Assembly: GCA_030679955.1 (NCBI GenBank) | Contig: JAUXSF010000009.1 | Span: forward strand, 186,001 to 250,000 | Direction of reading: 5' to 3' | DNA from: Chlamydiales bacterium | GTDB taxonomy: Bacteria > Chlamydiota > Chlamydiia > Chlamydiales > JAJFMA01 | DNA length: 64,000 bases | Shown here: positions 1 through 9,274 of the stretch, piece after piece | Layout: each line of letters starts with the position of its first letter | How positions within the stretch are numbered: position 1 is the first letter of the stretch | Made by a program: the position numbers and the translations under genes | Notes under the pieces: generated by a model | What the model was told of the DNA's origin: nothing | Databases searched by the model: none | Seen by the model: the letters and a program-made list of their open reading frames with translations, nothing else

Positions 1-128
1 ATATTTTTAGCATTACGCCAGCAAACAACTGGTAATGCTGGAACTCTTAAAAAAATATTTGCAAATATTCGCTGAAGGCTCAAAAGTGAAATTCAAAACG
101 GCGATATGACCGTTGGTGGATAATAGAG

Positions 129-2411
129 ATGGTGACAAAAACATCCTTCACGAATGGCAACAGGTACACCCCGCTAAGTTTTTCTGAAGATCTACTAGCG
201 GGTTTGGTGGTGTTTTTGGTTGCGCTACCTCTATGCCTTGGCGTAGCTCTGGCGTCAAATGCTCCCCTGTTTTCAGGCATTCTTTCTGGTATTATTGGTG
301 GGATCGTCGTTGGATTAGTCAGCGGATCGCATACGAGTGTGAGCGGTCCGGCAGCTGGCCTTACTGCTGTTGTGGCGGCACAAATTAGTGGATTAGGTTC
401 ATTTGAAGCATTTTTAATGGCGGTTGTTCTGGCAGGCGTGTTGCAGATTATTCTGAGCATCGCGCGCATGGGTTATATCGCCGTCTTTTTCCCATCGAGT
501 GTGATTAAAGGTCTTTTGGCGGCCATCGGCATCATCTTAATTCTGAAGCAGATTCCACACATTTTGGGTCATGATATGGACCCGATGGGTGAAAATTCAT
601 TTATTCAGCCAGATAACAAAAACACATTCTCGGAACTATTCGAGTCTTTTTTTGATATTCATCGAGGAGCCTTAGTGATCAGTGCCGTTTCAATGGCGCT
701 ATTGATCGCTTGGGACAAAATTACTCTTCTTAAAAAATCACACCTGCCCGCACCTTTGGTAGTTGTGGTGATTGGTGTCGCAATGAGTTACCTTTTACAA
801 GGGGTCGGCGGCGCCTGGGCTCTTGAAGAAGGTCACCTTGTCCAAGTTCCTGTAGCCGAATCAGCGAGTGAGTTCGTTAGCTTTTTAAGATTCCCAGACT
901 TCAGCCTTTTATTGGATGTTGATGTCTATATCGCAGCGGTAACCATAGGACTGGTCGCTTCATTAGAGTCTCTGTTAAATATAGAAGCTGTCGACAAGCT
1001 GGATCCCATGCAGCGAATGAGTCCACCCAACCGCGAGCTCTTTGCACAGGGTGTCGGTAACATGGTTGTTGGCCTGGTTGGTGGGATTCCCATCACAAGC
1101 GTCATTGTACGCAGTTCGGTCAACATTAATGCTGGTGTTAAGTCTAAGGTGAGTGCTATTTGGCACGGCATCTTGATGCTGGGCAGCGTGCTACTGATAC
1201 CCACCTGGCTGAACACCATTCCTTTTGCCGCTTTGGCTGCCATTTTATTTGTAACAGGACTAAAGCTTGCAAGCCCAAAGCTCATGGTTCAAATGTGGCA
1301 AGAAGGCAAAAATCAATTTCTGCCATTTATCTGTACCATTATCGCCATTGTGTTCACCGACCTGCTTATTGGGGTTATCATAGGCCTCTGCGTTTCCATA
1401 GGATTCATTCTGCACAGCAACGTGCGCAATCCCATCAAGAAGATCATGGAAAAGCATGCTACCGGCGATCAGGTATTGCATATTGAACTGCCTAACCAGG
1501 TCGGCTTCTTTAACAGGGCAGCACTGGATACAACCCTTCGCAGTATACCTAGGGGTGGTCACGTTTTACTCGATGCAACTACTACCGATTATATCGATCC
1601 AGATATCCTCGACCTAATTGTAGACTTTCAAAACACCATCGCACCTGCTCACGGCGTTCGCGTAAGCTTAAAGGGTTTTAAGAATAAGTATCCGCGCCTG
1701 GAAGATCAAATCCAATATATTGATTTTAGCAATCGTGAGATGCAAGATGCACTGACTCCCCAGAGGGTTCTGGATATCTTTAAAGAAGGAAACGAGCGTT
1801 TCAGAAGTGGCACACCCCTTACGCGAGACCTACACCGTCTACTTAATGCAACCTCTGAAGGTCAGTTCCCCATGGCCGTTATCCTTAGCTGCATTGACTC
1901 ACGCACTCCAGCTGAGATCGTGTTCGACCTTGGGCTAGGAGACATCTTTAGCGTAAGGATTGCAGGCAATGTCATTTCTCGTAAGGTAATCGGCAGCATG
2001 GAATTTAGTTGTGCGGTTGCTGGGGCTAAATTGATATTAGTGATGGGCCACACATCGTGTGGTGCGGTTAAAGCAGCTGTTGAACTTGCATGCAGCGGAA
2101 AGTCTGCGACTGAAGCTACCGGCTGCACGCATTTAGATACACTCATTAATGAAATTAAACAATCGGTCAACCTAGGCAAATGCAAGAGCTTCAACGCCTC
2201 TGACTCCTCTCAGAAGGCAATCTACGCTGATGAAGTGGCTCATCAGAACGTCTTGAGAACAATCAAACTGATCAGAGAGCGAAGCGAAATATTAGACAGG
2301 CTTGTGCGCGAGGGCAAAATTGCTATCATAGGATCCATGTATGATATCAGCTCCGCAGAGGTTTCATTCTTTCAATCTCCGTCTTCGAGCGCGGTTCCCC
2401 TATCCTTGTAG
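129..2411 (+). CDS. SulP-family anion transporter fused to beta-carbonic anhydrase
   Basis: The N-terminal ~430 residues form a multi-span SulP permease. A STAS-like segment follows (about 440-540), and the C-terminal ~200 residues are a beta-class carbonic anhydrase. Zinc-site residues are visible: C588-x-D590-x-R592 and H641-x-x-C644. The enzyme part interconverts CO2 and bicarbonate in the cytoplasm. By analogy with other SulP-carbonic anhydrase fusions the permease probably moves bicarbonate, but sulfate or another anion cannot be excluded. The 760-residue length fits a complete fusion. The ATG at 129 has only a weak Shine-Dalgarno sequence upstream. The next gene starts 76 bases later with its own strong ribosome site, so co-transcription is uncertain. 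Confidence 0.93.
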   Translation: MVTKTSFTNGNRYTPLSFSEDLLAGLVVFLVALPLCLGVALASNAPLFSGILSGIIGGIVVGLVSGSHTSVSGPAAGLTAVVAAQISGLGSFEAFLMAVVLAGVLQIILSIARMGYIAVFFPSSVIKGLLAAIGIILILKQIPHILGHDMDPMGENSFIQPDNKNTFSELFESFFDIHRGALVISAVSMALLIAWDKITLLKKSHLPAPLVVVVIGVAMSYLLQGVGGAWALEEGHLVQVPVAESASEFVSFLRFPDFSLLLDVDVYIAAVTIGLVASLESLLNIEAVDKLDPMQRMSPPNRELFAQGVGNMVVGLVGGIPITSVIVRSSVNINAGVKSKVSAIWHGILMLGSVLLIPTWLNTIPFAALAAILFVTGLKLASPKLMVQMWQEGKNQFLPFICTIIAIVFTDLLIGVIIGLCVSIGFILHSNVRNPIKKIMEKHATGDQVLHIELPNQVGFFNRAALDTTLRSIPRGGHVLLDATTTDYIDPDILDLIVDFQNTIAPAHGVRVSLKGFKNKYPRLEDQIQYIDFSNREMQDALTPQRVLDIFKEGNERFRSGTPLTRDLHRLLNATSEGQFPMAVILSCIDSRTPAEIVFDLGLGDIFSVRIAGNVISRKVIGSMEFSCAVAGAKLILVMGHTSCGAVKAAVELACSGKSATEATGCTHLDTLINEIKQSVNLGKCKSFNASDSSQKAIYADEVAHQNVLRTIKLIRERSEILDRLVREGKIAIIGSMYDISSAEVSFFQSPSSSAVPLSL

Positions 2412-2487
2412 AATTAAAGCCTCTAGCCTGTTAAAATATTGCGCCTTCTGAGTATAAATAAATTTTTTATACAAAAGGAGTATTCAT

Positions 2488-3345
2488 ATGTCTCACATCG
2501 TCGTAGGGCAGGAAAACAATCAAGATATCAAGATCTACTACAAAGATTGGGGAAGTGGACAACCCATTGTATTTAGCCATGGCTGGCCTTTATCTGCCGA
2601 TGCATGGGAAGACCAAATGCTCTTTCTCGCTTCAAAGGGCTATCGGTGCATCGCTCATGATAGACGTGGGCATGGAAGGTCCAGCCAATCTTGGAACGGC
2701 AACGATATGAATACCTACGCTGATGACCTTGCCAAGCTGGTAAAAGCCCTGCAATTAGAAGATGTGATTCATGTTGGACATTCGACTGGCGGAGGCGAAG
2801 TTGCACGTTATATTGGCAGACATGGCTCTGAAAATGTATCCAAAGCTGTCTTGATTGGTGCCGTTCCCCCAATCATGCTAAAGTCATCAAACAATCCAGG
2901 TGGCTTACCGATGGACGTTTTCAACCAAATCCGAAGCAACGTCCTCAAAGACCGGTCCCAGTTCTTTAAAGATTTAAGTGCACTTTTTTACGGCGCAAAC
3001 CGTCCAGGGTCAAAAGTTTCGCAAGGTCTTCGCGACTCTTTTTGGCTACAAGGCATGCAGGCTGGTTTCGTAGGAATTTACAACTGCGTCAAAGAGTTTT
3101 CTGAAACCGATTTCACTGCTGATCTTAAGAAGATGACTATGCCTACACTATTCCTTCATGGTGATGACGATCAAATCGTACCAATCGGCGATTCAGCTAT
3201 GCTGGCAGTCAAGTTGGCAAAAAATGCGCAGTTGAAAGTTTATAAAGGAGCGCCTCATGGAATGTGTTCCACACACAAGGACGAGGTCAACAATGATCTC
3301 CTTGAATTTATTAGATCTGAAAAATTCTCCAAAGTTTCAGTTTAA
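2488..3345 (+). CDS. alpha/beta hydrolase, non-heme chloroperoxidase/arylesterase type
   Basis: This 285-residue cytoplasmic protein has the full alpha/beta hydrolase layout. An oxyanion-hole HGWP motif lies at 31-34, the nucleophile elbow G-H-S99-T-G is followed by a Gly run, the acid is in the GDDDQ motif (probably D228), and H257 lies in PHG near the C-terminus. Proteins of this shape are annotated as non-heme chloroperoxidases or arylesterases; the true substrate cannot be read from sequence. A strong AAGGAG at 2475-2480 fixes the ATG at 2488. The beta-propeller gene follows after 17 bases, so the two are probably one transcript. Confidence 0.9.
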   Translation: MSHIVVGQENNQDIKIYYKDWGSGQPIVFSHGWPLSADAWEDQMLFLASKGYRCIAHDRRGHGRSSQSWNGNDMNTYADDLAKLVKALQLEDVIHVGHSTGGGEVARYIGRHGSENVSKAVLIGAVPPIMLKSSNNPGGLPMDVFNQIRSNVLKDRSQFFKDLSALFYGANRPGSKVSQGLRDSFWLQGMQAGFVGIYNCVKEFSETDFTADLKKMTMPTLFLHGDDDQIVPIGDSAMLAVKLAKNAQLKVYKGAPHGMCSTHKDEVNNDLLEFIRSEKFSKVSV

Positions 3346-3362
3346 GACTAAAGAGGGACTCT

Positions 3363-4697
3363 ATGCCACAGTTGCAACAATTCCAAGTAAATGCAGCTAA
3401 TCAAGGGTTCGCCGCTGTCACCACGGGGCCGGCTAATATCTTTAAATGGAAGGTTGAGGTCGGCCCGGTCTCCTTTGCTTCTCCCATTATCGGCAGTGAC
3501 GGAACTGTTTACATTGGCAACCTTTTAGCTGAACTAGTGGCAGTTTCACCAACGGGGGCCATTTTATGGAAGCGGACGCTAGATCAAAGGGGTAGCGTCA
3601 TCTCCGCTTCCCCAGCTATTGATTCCAGTGGAAATATCTATGTGGTGACAACTTACCACGCCACCGTGCGAGACCACCGCAGCGGTGAAACAGTAACATC
3701 AAAGGTTGCCAATAGTAAGTTACATAGTGTCGCTCCCGACGGTACCTTGCGTTGGACTTTCCCCTTTCCTGTAAGCGGAGTAGACCATGTAATGGGTGGC
3801 TATAGTTTATCGTCGCCTAAAATCTGGGGACAACAAAATCTCATTTTTATTCCTGCACTCTTCACAAAGATCGCCTCACGAGTCGAAATATTAGTGATCG
3901 ATCAGTCAGGCAACCTCGTGCACCGCAGGGAGGTGGCAGACTACCCTACACCACCAGTCACTTCAGGTAATGGCGTTTACGACTTGTTAGGCTCTGTGTG
4001 GGATTTTCTAAACGGCATGGAGTTTGAGCCCAGTGGCGGTCCTGCCCTCAATAAGGAATTTGGCTGGCCAGAGCCTTCTTTAGCAATAGCTGACTTTGGA
4101 CCTCACTCGGCTGAACCTATCGTAGTTATCGAGGACAACTGGAAAAAGCTAGCAGCTTTCCGGTGGAATACCAGACAGCAATTAGAGCCCCTATGGGAAA
4201 AAAAATCGAATGATGTGAGATTCAGAGCAACACCCTCAATTTTTTTAAGTAGCATGGTCGCAAGCGGGCAACACGATGGGACTTTAGCGCTATATGATCT
4301 TGCGACAGGACAAGATCTATGGAAGCCTTGGTACAAAGCACCAAGCCCCATCCAATCGCCTGCGACATCGTTTATTAGTCAGATTTACTTGGTTTCTCTA
4401 TTCGATTTGTCAGCACTCGATGCAAACGCTAAGCTTATAAAACGCACATCTATGGGAATGATGGCTCTCGGAGCCCCCGGCCTATCCGTTGACCGTGTCT
4501 TTGTTAACGGTGGAGATGGTTACTATTCGTTTTCGTTGGATCTAAAAGAGGTATCCAAAAATAACGAGTTTCAAGGTGGGGTCTCCTCTCCAGCTATAGC
4601 CGAAGATGGTTCCGTTTACGTGATAGATCGTAACAAAACGCTGTGGGCTTTTGGTAAGGAAACACGTCGAAGACCTCCAAGAAATCCGTACTTCTAA
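3363..4697 (+). CDS. PQQ-like beta-propeller repeat protein
   Basis: This 444-residue protein is built of repeated WD/PQQ-like blades with recurring patterns such as S-P-A-I-D-x-x-G-x-I-Y-V and G-x-x-L-W, typical of the quinoprotein-dehydrogenase-like or BamB-like propeller fold. No signal peptide and no catalytic quinoprotein residues are obvious, so a binding or scaffold role is more likely than a dehydrogenase. GAGGG just upstream of the ATG supports the start. It lies 17 bases behind the hydrolase and is probably co-transcribed. The lack of a signal peptide is odd, because most bacterial PQQ propellers are exported. Confidence 0.75.
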   Translation: MPQLQQFQVNAANQGFAAVTTGPANIFKWKVEVGPVSFASPIIGSDGTVYIGNLLAELVAVSPTGAILWKRTLDQRGSVISASPAIDSSGNIYVVTTYHATVRDHRSGETVTSKVANSKLHSVAPDGTLRWTFPFPVSGVDHVMGGYSLSSPKIWGQQNLIFIPALFTKIASRVEILVIDQSGNLVHRREVADYPTPPVTSGNGVYDLLGSVWDFLNGMEFEPSGGPALNKEFGWPEPSLAIADFGPHSAEPIVVIEDNWKKLAAFRWNTRQQLEPLWEKKSNDVRFRATPSIFLSSMVASGQHDGTLALYDLATGQDLWKPWYKAPSPIQSPATSFISQIYLVSLFDLSALDANAKLIKRTSMGMMALGAPGLSVDRVFVNGGDGYYSFSLDLKEVSKNNEFQGGVSSPAIAEDGSVYVIDRNKTLWAFGKETRRRPPRNPYF

Positions 4698-4771
4698 TTG
4701 ATTACCTATGGTTTAGGTATTGAAACGTATCCTGGTTGCAATAGAAAAAATAAATTGATATAGCTAAGTCT

Positions 4772-5320
4772 ATGATTATACCTACAGAAATAGATCAGCG
4801 CCTACGCCGCAATTTTGGCTACCCTGCTCGCATCATCGCTCAGGTAGCCACTCTGTCCAAAATTGGCCCCGATTTGCGCTCGATGGGTCTTTACGAGGTC
4901 GACACAGAAGGAGGGCTTATCTTTCTGTCCAATCGCAACTCTAGCAAGTGGAAAGAACTTGTCTCCCAGCCGACAATCAGTGCGTTAATGCTGAGCAGCA
5001 ATCTGGAAAATCAAATTATTGCTAGAGGAGAGGCGCAACTGCTCACTTCCACCACTAATCCGGATTTAATCGAAAAGTTCTGGAAGCAAACGCCCCCGCA
5101 AGCAAAGCTCACCTACTTAAATAAAAACGAAGATCACTACGTCCCTTTGACAGAGGTTGAACCACCCGAACACGCGCCCGAAAACTTTGGCATCATACGA
5201 ATAATACCCAATATGTGGGAATTGCTAGATGTTGATTTCGAGCACTATCACAGCAGCCTACGGATGATCTATACACTCCAAAGCGATGGATGGAAGGCCA
5301 CCCGTATCAACGCCATGTAA
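4772..5320 (+). CDS. pyridoxamine 5'-phosphate oxidase-like FMN split-barrel protein
   Basis: This 182-residue protein has the split-barrel pattern of the PNPOx family: an R-I-I-A-Q-V-A-T strand, then G-L-I-F-L-S-N-x-N-S-S-K, then a W-K-E-L-V helix that normally packs on FMN, then a strand ending in E-A-Q-L-L. It resembles PdxH in size and order, which oxidises pyridoxamine or pyridoxine phosphate to pyridoxal phosphate. The C-terminal substrate motif of true PdxH (R-L-x-P type) is not evident, so a general flavin reductase or heme-utilisation relative remains possible. No strong ribosome site precedes the ATG. Confidence 0.7.
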   Translation: MIIPTEIDQRLRRNFGYPARIIAQVATLSKIGPDLRSMGLYEVDTEGGLIFLSNRNSSKWKELVSQPTISALMLSSNLENQIIARGEAQLLTSTTNPDLIEKFWKQTPPQAKLTYLNKNEDHYVPLTEVEPPEHAPENFGIIRIIPNMWELLDVDFEHYHSSLRMIYTLQSDGWKATRINAM

Positions 5321-5470
5321 AAAAAATCATTCTAATTCCACCAACCCCTCCATTTTAGTTAACTATACAGCCATATTTTTATTAAGTAATAAATTATTTG
5401 CAATAAATTAACTAAAAATGTACATTTAACTAGTTTGAAATTAAAAAACACATAAATATAGAAGATAAAC

Positions 5471-6292
5471 ATGACATATTCACAACCTTCGCTTGAGAGC
5501 GTTAATCTATTTGCCAGTAACTTATTGGAGCACTGTAAAGCCTTCGCAACTCCTCATTATGAGAAGGCGATTCAGGCTTATGGTAACCTGCCTACTGTTG
5601 AAAAAATGACGTTGGTCACAAGAACTTATATCGATAATTGGCGAGCTACCGCAGCCATACATGGAAACACAGCTTTAGGCGAGTGCGCAAAATACACAAA
5701 TCACGTCGTGGAAAAAATTCCGCTGCCAATCGTTGCTCTAGTAACTGAAACAGCCAATGAAACATTAAAGTACCATAAGACTTTAAACTCCATGATTGTC
5801 GAAAACTACGAAGCCATACCCGCTACGGTGCTCGATTTATCCAGTCTAGGTGTCAGCGGCGCGTTCCTTTCCGCAACCACCGCAATTCTCCTTTGGTGCG
5901 GCGCTGGAGTGCTATATGCTAAAGTCACGGATAACTCAATTCGCACAAGTCTTATCGCCAGCTTAACCTTATCAAGCCTATACACGTTAGCAAACCAACC
6001 ACAAGTTCAGGCTTTGATCACACCCTATTGTTCCCCAATCTCCACGGGAGTTACCCTGGTTGCTCTTGCTAGTTTAGTGACCTGGAAAACCTCTCATGGC
6101 ATGGAAAAGACACGCTCGAGAAACATTCTCCCCGTCAATGGCGCCCCCATAATAACGGCCGTCAACGCGAAGAAAAAAGGAATCTCCTTAACGAAAGCTG
6201 TTGCTACTGTATGTTCCCCAGCTGTTGTTCCTGCAGTCTTTTATGCGGCACGGCATTTAATAAGTGCTATGAACAGTGCCGTAGTAGCCTAA
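5471..6292 (+). CDS. hypothetical membrane protein, Inc-like
   Basis: The family is not recognised. The first ~115 residues of this 273-residue protein are soluble and helical. Two adjacent hydrophobic stretches follow at about 125-150 and 155-175, separated by a short polar turn (K-V-T-D-N-S-I-R). Further hydrophobic stretches lie near 183-205 and 240-265. The closely spaced pair resembles the bilobed hydrophobic domain of chlamydial inclusion-membrane proteins, but that architecture is only suggestive. No cleavable signal peptide is seen. The gene is monocistronic, with ~150 AT-rich bases before it and a strong terminator after it. Confidence 0.65.
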   Translation: MTYSQPSLESVNLFASNLLEHCKAFATPHYEKAIQAYGNLPTVEKMTLVTRTYIDNWRATAAIHGNTALGECAKYTNHVVEKIPLPIVALVTETANETLKYHKTLNSMIVENYEAIPATVLDLSSLGVSGAFLSATTAILLWCGAGVLYAKVTDNSIRTSLIASLTLSSLYTLANQPQVQALITPYCSPISTGVTLVALASLVTWKTSHGMEKTRSRNILPVNGAPIITAVNAKKKGISLTKAVATVCSPAVVPAVFYAARHLISAMNSAVVA

Positions 6293-6320
6293 CCTCTTAG
6301 AAAAGTGAATTTCACACACA

Positions 6321-6376
6321 ACGAAGGCGATTCATCCTTCCTCTTCGAGAGGGCGAAGAATCGCCTTCGTTTTTTT
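6321..6376 (+). terminator. rho-independent terminator after the Inc-like gene
   Basis: A perfect 13-bp inverted repeat (6321-6333 with 6358-6370) is followed directly by a run of seven T. It lies 28 bases past the stop codon of the Inc-like gene. Confidence 0.9.
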
Positions 6377-6446
6377 CCGTTATTATCTATTATTCAATAG
6401 TTCGCATACCGTTATATATTAAAATCTCGCACATTTAATTAGCATA

Positions 6447-6476
6447 TTGAACATCATTACAATTTTGTAATATAAT
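6447..6476 (+). promoter_or_regulatory. sigma70-like promoter of the first kinase gene
   Basis: TTGAAC (6447-6452) and TATAAT (6471-6476) are separated by 18 bases. The -10 box ends six bases before the ATG at 6483, so the expected transcription start coincides with the start codon and the mRNA would be leaderless. Confidence 0.55.
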
Positions 6477-6482
6477 GTTTAC

Positions 6483-7943
6483 ATGGAAGATTATAATAAA
6501 CATAACTATCAAGAGCCTCGTTTTCCTCCCCACAAAGATAACGACGCTGAAGAGTCGGTAAAACGAGGAGAGCAACTAGGTCTAGGCAAACGCCTGTCAA
6601 TTCAACCTACCTCAACCCCAGCGATTGATGAGGTACGGGAAGTAATAGAACAAAAACCCATTGAACAGGCCCAAACGACATTGGGGTATTTGACCAGCTT
6701 GATTGGTCGAGTTTTAGGAGGTTCAGCAGCCAAAGTCGAGGAAGTGGCTCGAAATACCTCGCTCATGGGTGAAGTCGAAGATTTAGCCGGTCTGCAAAAC
6801 GAAGCAAGAGAGTTAGGAATTCCAGATGCGAAAATCGCCGGTGCGTCCGATGCAGATGAACTCGAAAAAATGGTGCGCCTAAGACAAAAAACGCTTAAAC
6901 ACTATGACTCCATCCTAAACAATCATAATACTAAACAAGGCGAAGAAGGGACGACACTAACCGCCTCTCTACTGCAAAAGGTTATTAAATCTGCGCTGAA
7001 AAATAATGTGGGGAGTTACGGTTCCGTCATTGAAAAAGAGGGTCAAACCTTTCTTGTACAAAGGCTAAAAGGCCAGCAGATACAAATTACACAACCAACT
7101 CAACACATCTTGGGGACAGGAGTTTACGGTACCGTGAACAAGGCTCTTAACGTAACTACTGGTAAACCCATGGCATTGAAAATTGCCAAGCCTGGAGCTG
7201 AAGGCCTTTCCCAAACGAGAACAAACCGAGCATTGCGTCGAGAAGCCTCGAATCTACAAAGAGCGAACGGCAATCGAACGCATACGGTCGGAGTACAGCC
7301 AGCGGCCCATGTTTTCTTTGAGGTTACTAATAAAGAACGGAAGGCACATGGCTACCTGATTGACCTTTATGACCTTTCATTAGACCAGCTAGCAGAGTCT
7401 CCTAACGTTAATATTCAAACGCAGATCAACTACCTCACCCAGCTTTTTACAGGGTTAGCTTTTGTACACGACGCCAAACTCGTCCATAAAGATATCAAAC
7501 CCAATAATATAGGTATCAAGGAGGACGAAGCTTATCTGGCCGACTTTGGAGAAGCAATACCTACCGATCAAATCCTTGAAAGAGGGATTAACGGAGTTAT
7601 GACTTATATTTCCAGCTTTTTCGATTCGCAAATTTACCATTTGGAAGAAGAAAGTGTTTGGTATCCTGTGAGAGATTCTTTCCATTTTAACAATGCTGTT
7701 TTAGACTTCAATGAAGACCTCGCCAGAGAAATATTGGAGAAAGCTGACGTCTGTGCTTTAGGCAGATGCGCCTTTTACTCGTTTTCGCGTGGCGAGTATG
7801 TAGATGAATGTCGCTCCAAAGATGTTCCAAGTGAAGTTGTCGCCATCCTTGACCGCACACAAGATCCCGAACCCCTTAATCGTCCTTCCGCATTAGAAGT
7901 CGCTAACATTCTGCGATCCTATTCAAACAATACCGCGCTCTAA
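6483..7943 (+). CDS. Ser/Thr protein kinase with conserved N-terminal domain (paralog A)
   Basis: Residues 1-200 form an N-terminal region shared with the kinase at 15854-17377. The kinase domain follows: glycine loop G211-T-G213-V-Y-G216, ATP lysine K233 in M-A-L-K, catalytic loop H335-K-D337-I-K-P-x-N, and D354-F-G356. The activation segment lacks an APE motif and carries a W-Y-P insertion instead. A K-x-D-V-C-A-L-G stretch matches subdomain IX. Key catalytic residues are present, so activity is plausible. Host-directed kinases occur in Chlamydiota, but no secretion signal can be read here. No Shine-Dalgarno precedes the ATG, in line with the leaderless promoter. Confidence 0.85.
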   Translation: MEDYNKHNYQEPRFPPHKDNDAEESVKRGEQLGLGKRLSIQPTSTPAIDEVREVIEQKPIEQAQTTLGYLTSLIGRVLGGSAAKVEEVARNTSLMGEVEDLAGLQNEARELGIPDAKIAGASDADELEKMVRLRQKTLKHYDSILNNHNTKQGEEGTTLTASLLQKVIKSALKNNVGSYGSVIEKEGQTFLVQRLKGQQIQITQPTQHILGTGVYGTVNKALNVTTGKPMALKIAKPGAEGLSQTRTNRALRREASNLQRANGNRTHTVGVQPAAHVFFEVTNKERKAHGYLIDLYDLSLDQLAESPNVNIQTQINYLTQLFTGLAFVHDAKLVHKDIKPNNIGIKEDEAYLADFGEAIPTDQILERGINGVMTYISSFFDSQIYHLEEESVWYPVRDSFHFNNAVLDFNEDLAREILEKADVCALGRCAFYSFSRGEYVDECRSKDVPSEVVAILDRTQDPEPLNRPSALEVANILRSYSNNTAL

Positions 7944-8009
7944 TCTCGTCGACTTTACTTTAAGGTGATGACATTGAGTGAAGCGAAGACTTCAAATTCG
8001 CTTTCTGAT

Positions 8010-8041
8010 TTACGATGTAAAGATTCTTTTGTTGGGCGGTA
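8010..8041 (+). repeat. 32-nt duplicate of the start of the YVTN-propeller gene
   Basis: This stretch matches 11338-11369, the signal-peptide start of the YVTN gene, at 30 of 32 positions. Similarity ends sharply on the right side. Here it is noncoding (ATG directly followed by TAA). Confidence 0.6.
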
Positions 8042-8074
8042 TCAGCCTAACTTTTCGCTAAAAGCGAATTTGTC

Positions 8075-8113
8075 CAAAGCGAAGCGATCCTGCTACAGGT
8101 TGCTTTGTTTTTT
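8075..8113 (+). terminator. possible terminator after the first kinase gene
   Basis: CAAAGC..AA pairs with TTGCTTTG (8100-8107) with one bulge, followed by six T. The rest of the 7944-8209 gap holds two smaller hairpins built on AGCGAA (7981-8004 and 8054-8068) and no gene. Confidence 0.4.
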
Positions 8114-8209
8114 ATTCTCCCTTGAACAAAAGAAACTTTAAATATAGATGGTAATTAAATTATTTTTTTGATATTATGGAAGCATTCAAATAAACTTACC
8201 TGGAGTCGC

Positions 8210-9274
8210 ATGAATAATATTTCACTTTGTCTCAGGGGTTCCGAAGCGTTTTTTAACCAACCTGGTTATATTGAGGATACCGCCCGAGAGCTCCAAGCAC
8301 CAACCCCCCCAATGCCGCCTCTTTACCATCATCGTCAGGAAGCCAGTAGTTTTTTCCAAGAGGTAGCTAAGAGTATTTTATGGTTACCTAAATTACCTTA
8401 CCAAGCTTTGCAAAAGGCATGTATGGTTGGTGTTGTCCCCTCTCAATACCCCCTTCTAACGAACATTTATCCAGACATCATCCGTAAACATTTAATTCCC
8501 AAAGAAAACGAAGAGAAAGTGTGCAAGAGATTCGCGGTTGGGGCAGATGAGTTGATTGTAGACGCGTTAATCATGGGCTCGAAGGAGAACCTAGACAATC
8601 GAAAATGGATGGTTTTCTCCGTCGGTAACGGGGAATGTTACGAGTTGTACGCCACGGATCCTGAAGTTCTGCGACTTGCTTATATGCTCGATGTTAACAT
8701 CTTGTTTTACAATCACCCCGGGGTTGGAGGCAGCAGTAACCCAGCAAATGCGACAACTTTTATCAAAGCCCATGAAGCCATGCTGCACTTTATGGTCGAC
8801 TCCTTACACGCCACAACAATAGTCGATTGGGGACACTCTATTGGGTGTGCGGTGCATGACAATCAGTATATCCCTCCAGTAAGCTATCTAAGAGTAAAAA
8901 GCAGAGGCTTTGTTGACATCGCGCGCGCTGCTGGAGCCGCTTTGACCGGCATTTCTGTGATCGGCTTACCATTAAGTCTGGTCGATGCCAAATTTGATTG
9001 TATCGAAGCTTCTGTCCACGCTCCATGTCCGGAAATTATCCTTCAATCAGGAGTGGGAAATCAAGTAGTGGAACTGAGAGAAGATTCAGATCTCGATCTT
9101 CTTAGAGACTATGATCCTATTGTGAAGAAAGAAGTAACGCTTGCTTATGGGCTATTCCAACGCCGGGATGAGTGGCGTGGAGAGAAACGCTTCTTTGCAA
9201 TTCCCCAAGGACATGGTGATGGGATGCCTAACCTTAATTTTATAAGGGATGTTATTCTTGAGACTCTTCCTTAA
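8210..9274 (+). CDS. alpha/beta hydrolase resembling chlamydial CHLPS/DUF818 proteins
   Basis: This 354-residue protein has a central F-Y-N-H-P-G-V-G-G-S segment and a nucleophile elbow G-H-S210-I-G, with a candidate catalytic His in G-H-G-D-G-M-P near the C-terminus. The arrangement resembles the Chlamydia CHLPS (DUF818) hydrolase-like family as I remember it. The ATG at 8210 is preferred because CTGGAG lies just upstream; an upstream TTG at 8168 in the same frame lacks such support. The substrate is unknown. It converges on the next gene, and the two 3' ends overlap by 23 bases. Confidence 0.75.
   Translation: MNNISLCLRGSEAFFNQPGYIEDTARELQAPTPPMPPLYHHRQEASSFFQEVAKSILWLPKLPYQALQKACMVGVVPSQYPLLTNIYPDIIRKHLIPKENEEKVCKRFAVGADELIVDALIMGSKENLDNRKWMVFSVGNGECYELYATDPEVLRLAYMLDVNILFYNHPGVGGSSNPANATTFIKAHEAMLHFMVDSLHATTIVDWGHSIGCAVHDNQYIPPVSYLRVKSRGFVDIARAAGAALTGISVIGLPLSLVDAKFDCIEASVHAPCPEIILQSGVGNQVVELREDSDLDLLRDYDPIVKKEVTLAYGLFQRRDEWRGEKRFFAIPQGHGDGMPNLNFIRDVILETLP

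Noticed and set aside
1-128. Window start upstream of the SulP gene
   Set aside because: AT-rich with no clear promoter, RNA gene or frame that could be supported.
926-1285. 119-codon frame antisense to the SulP gene
   Set aside because: Shadow of the hydrophobic transporter codons; no start signal.
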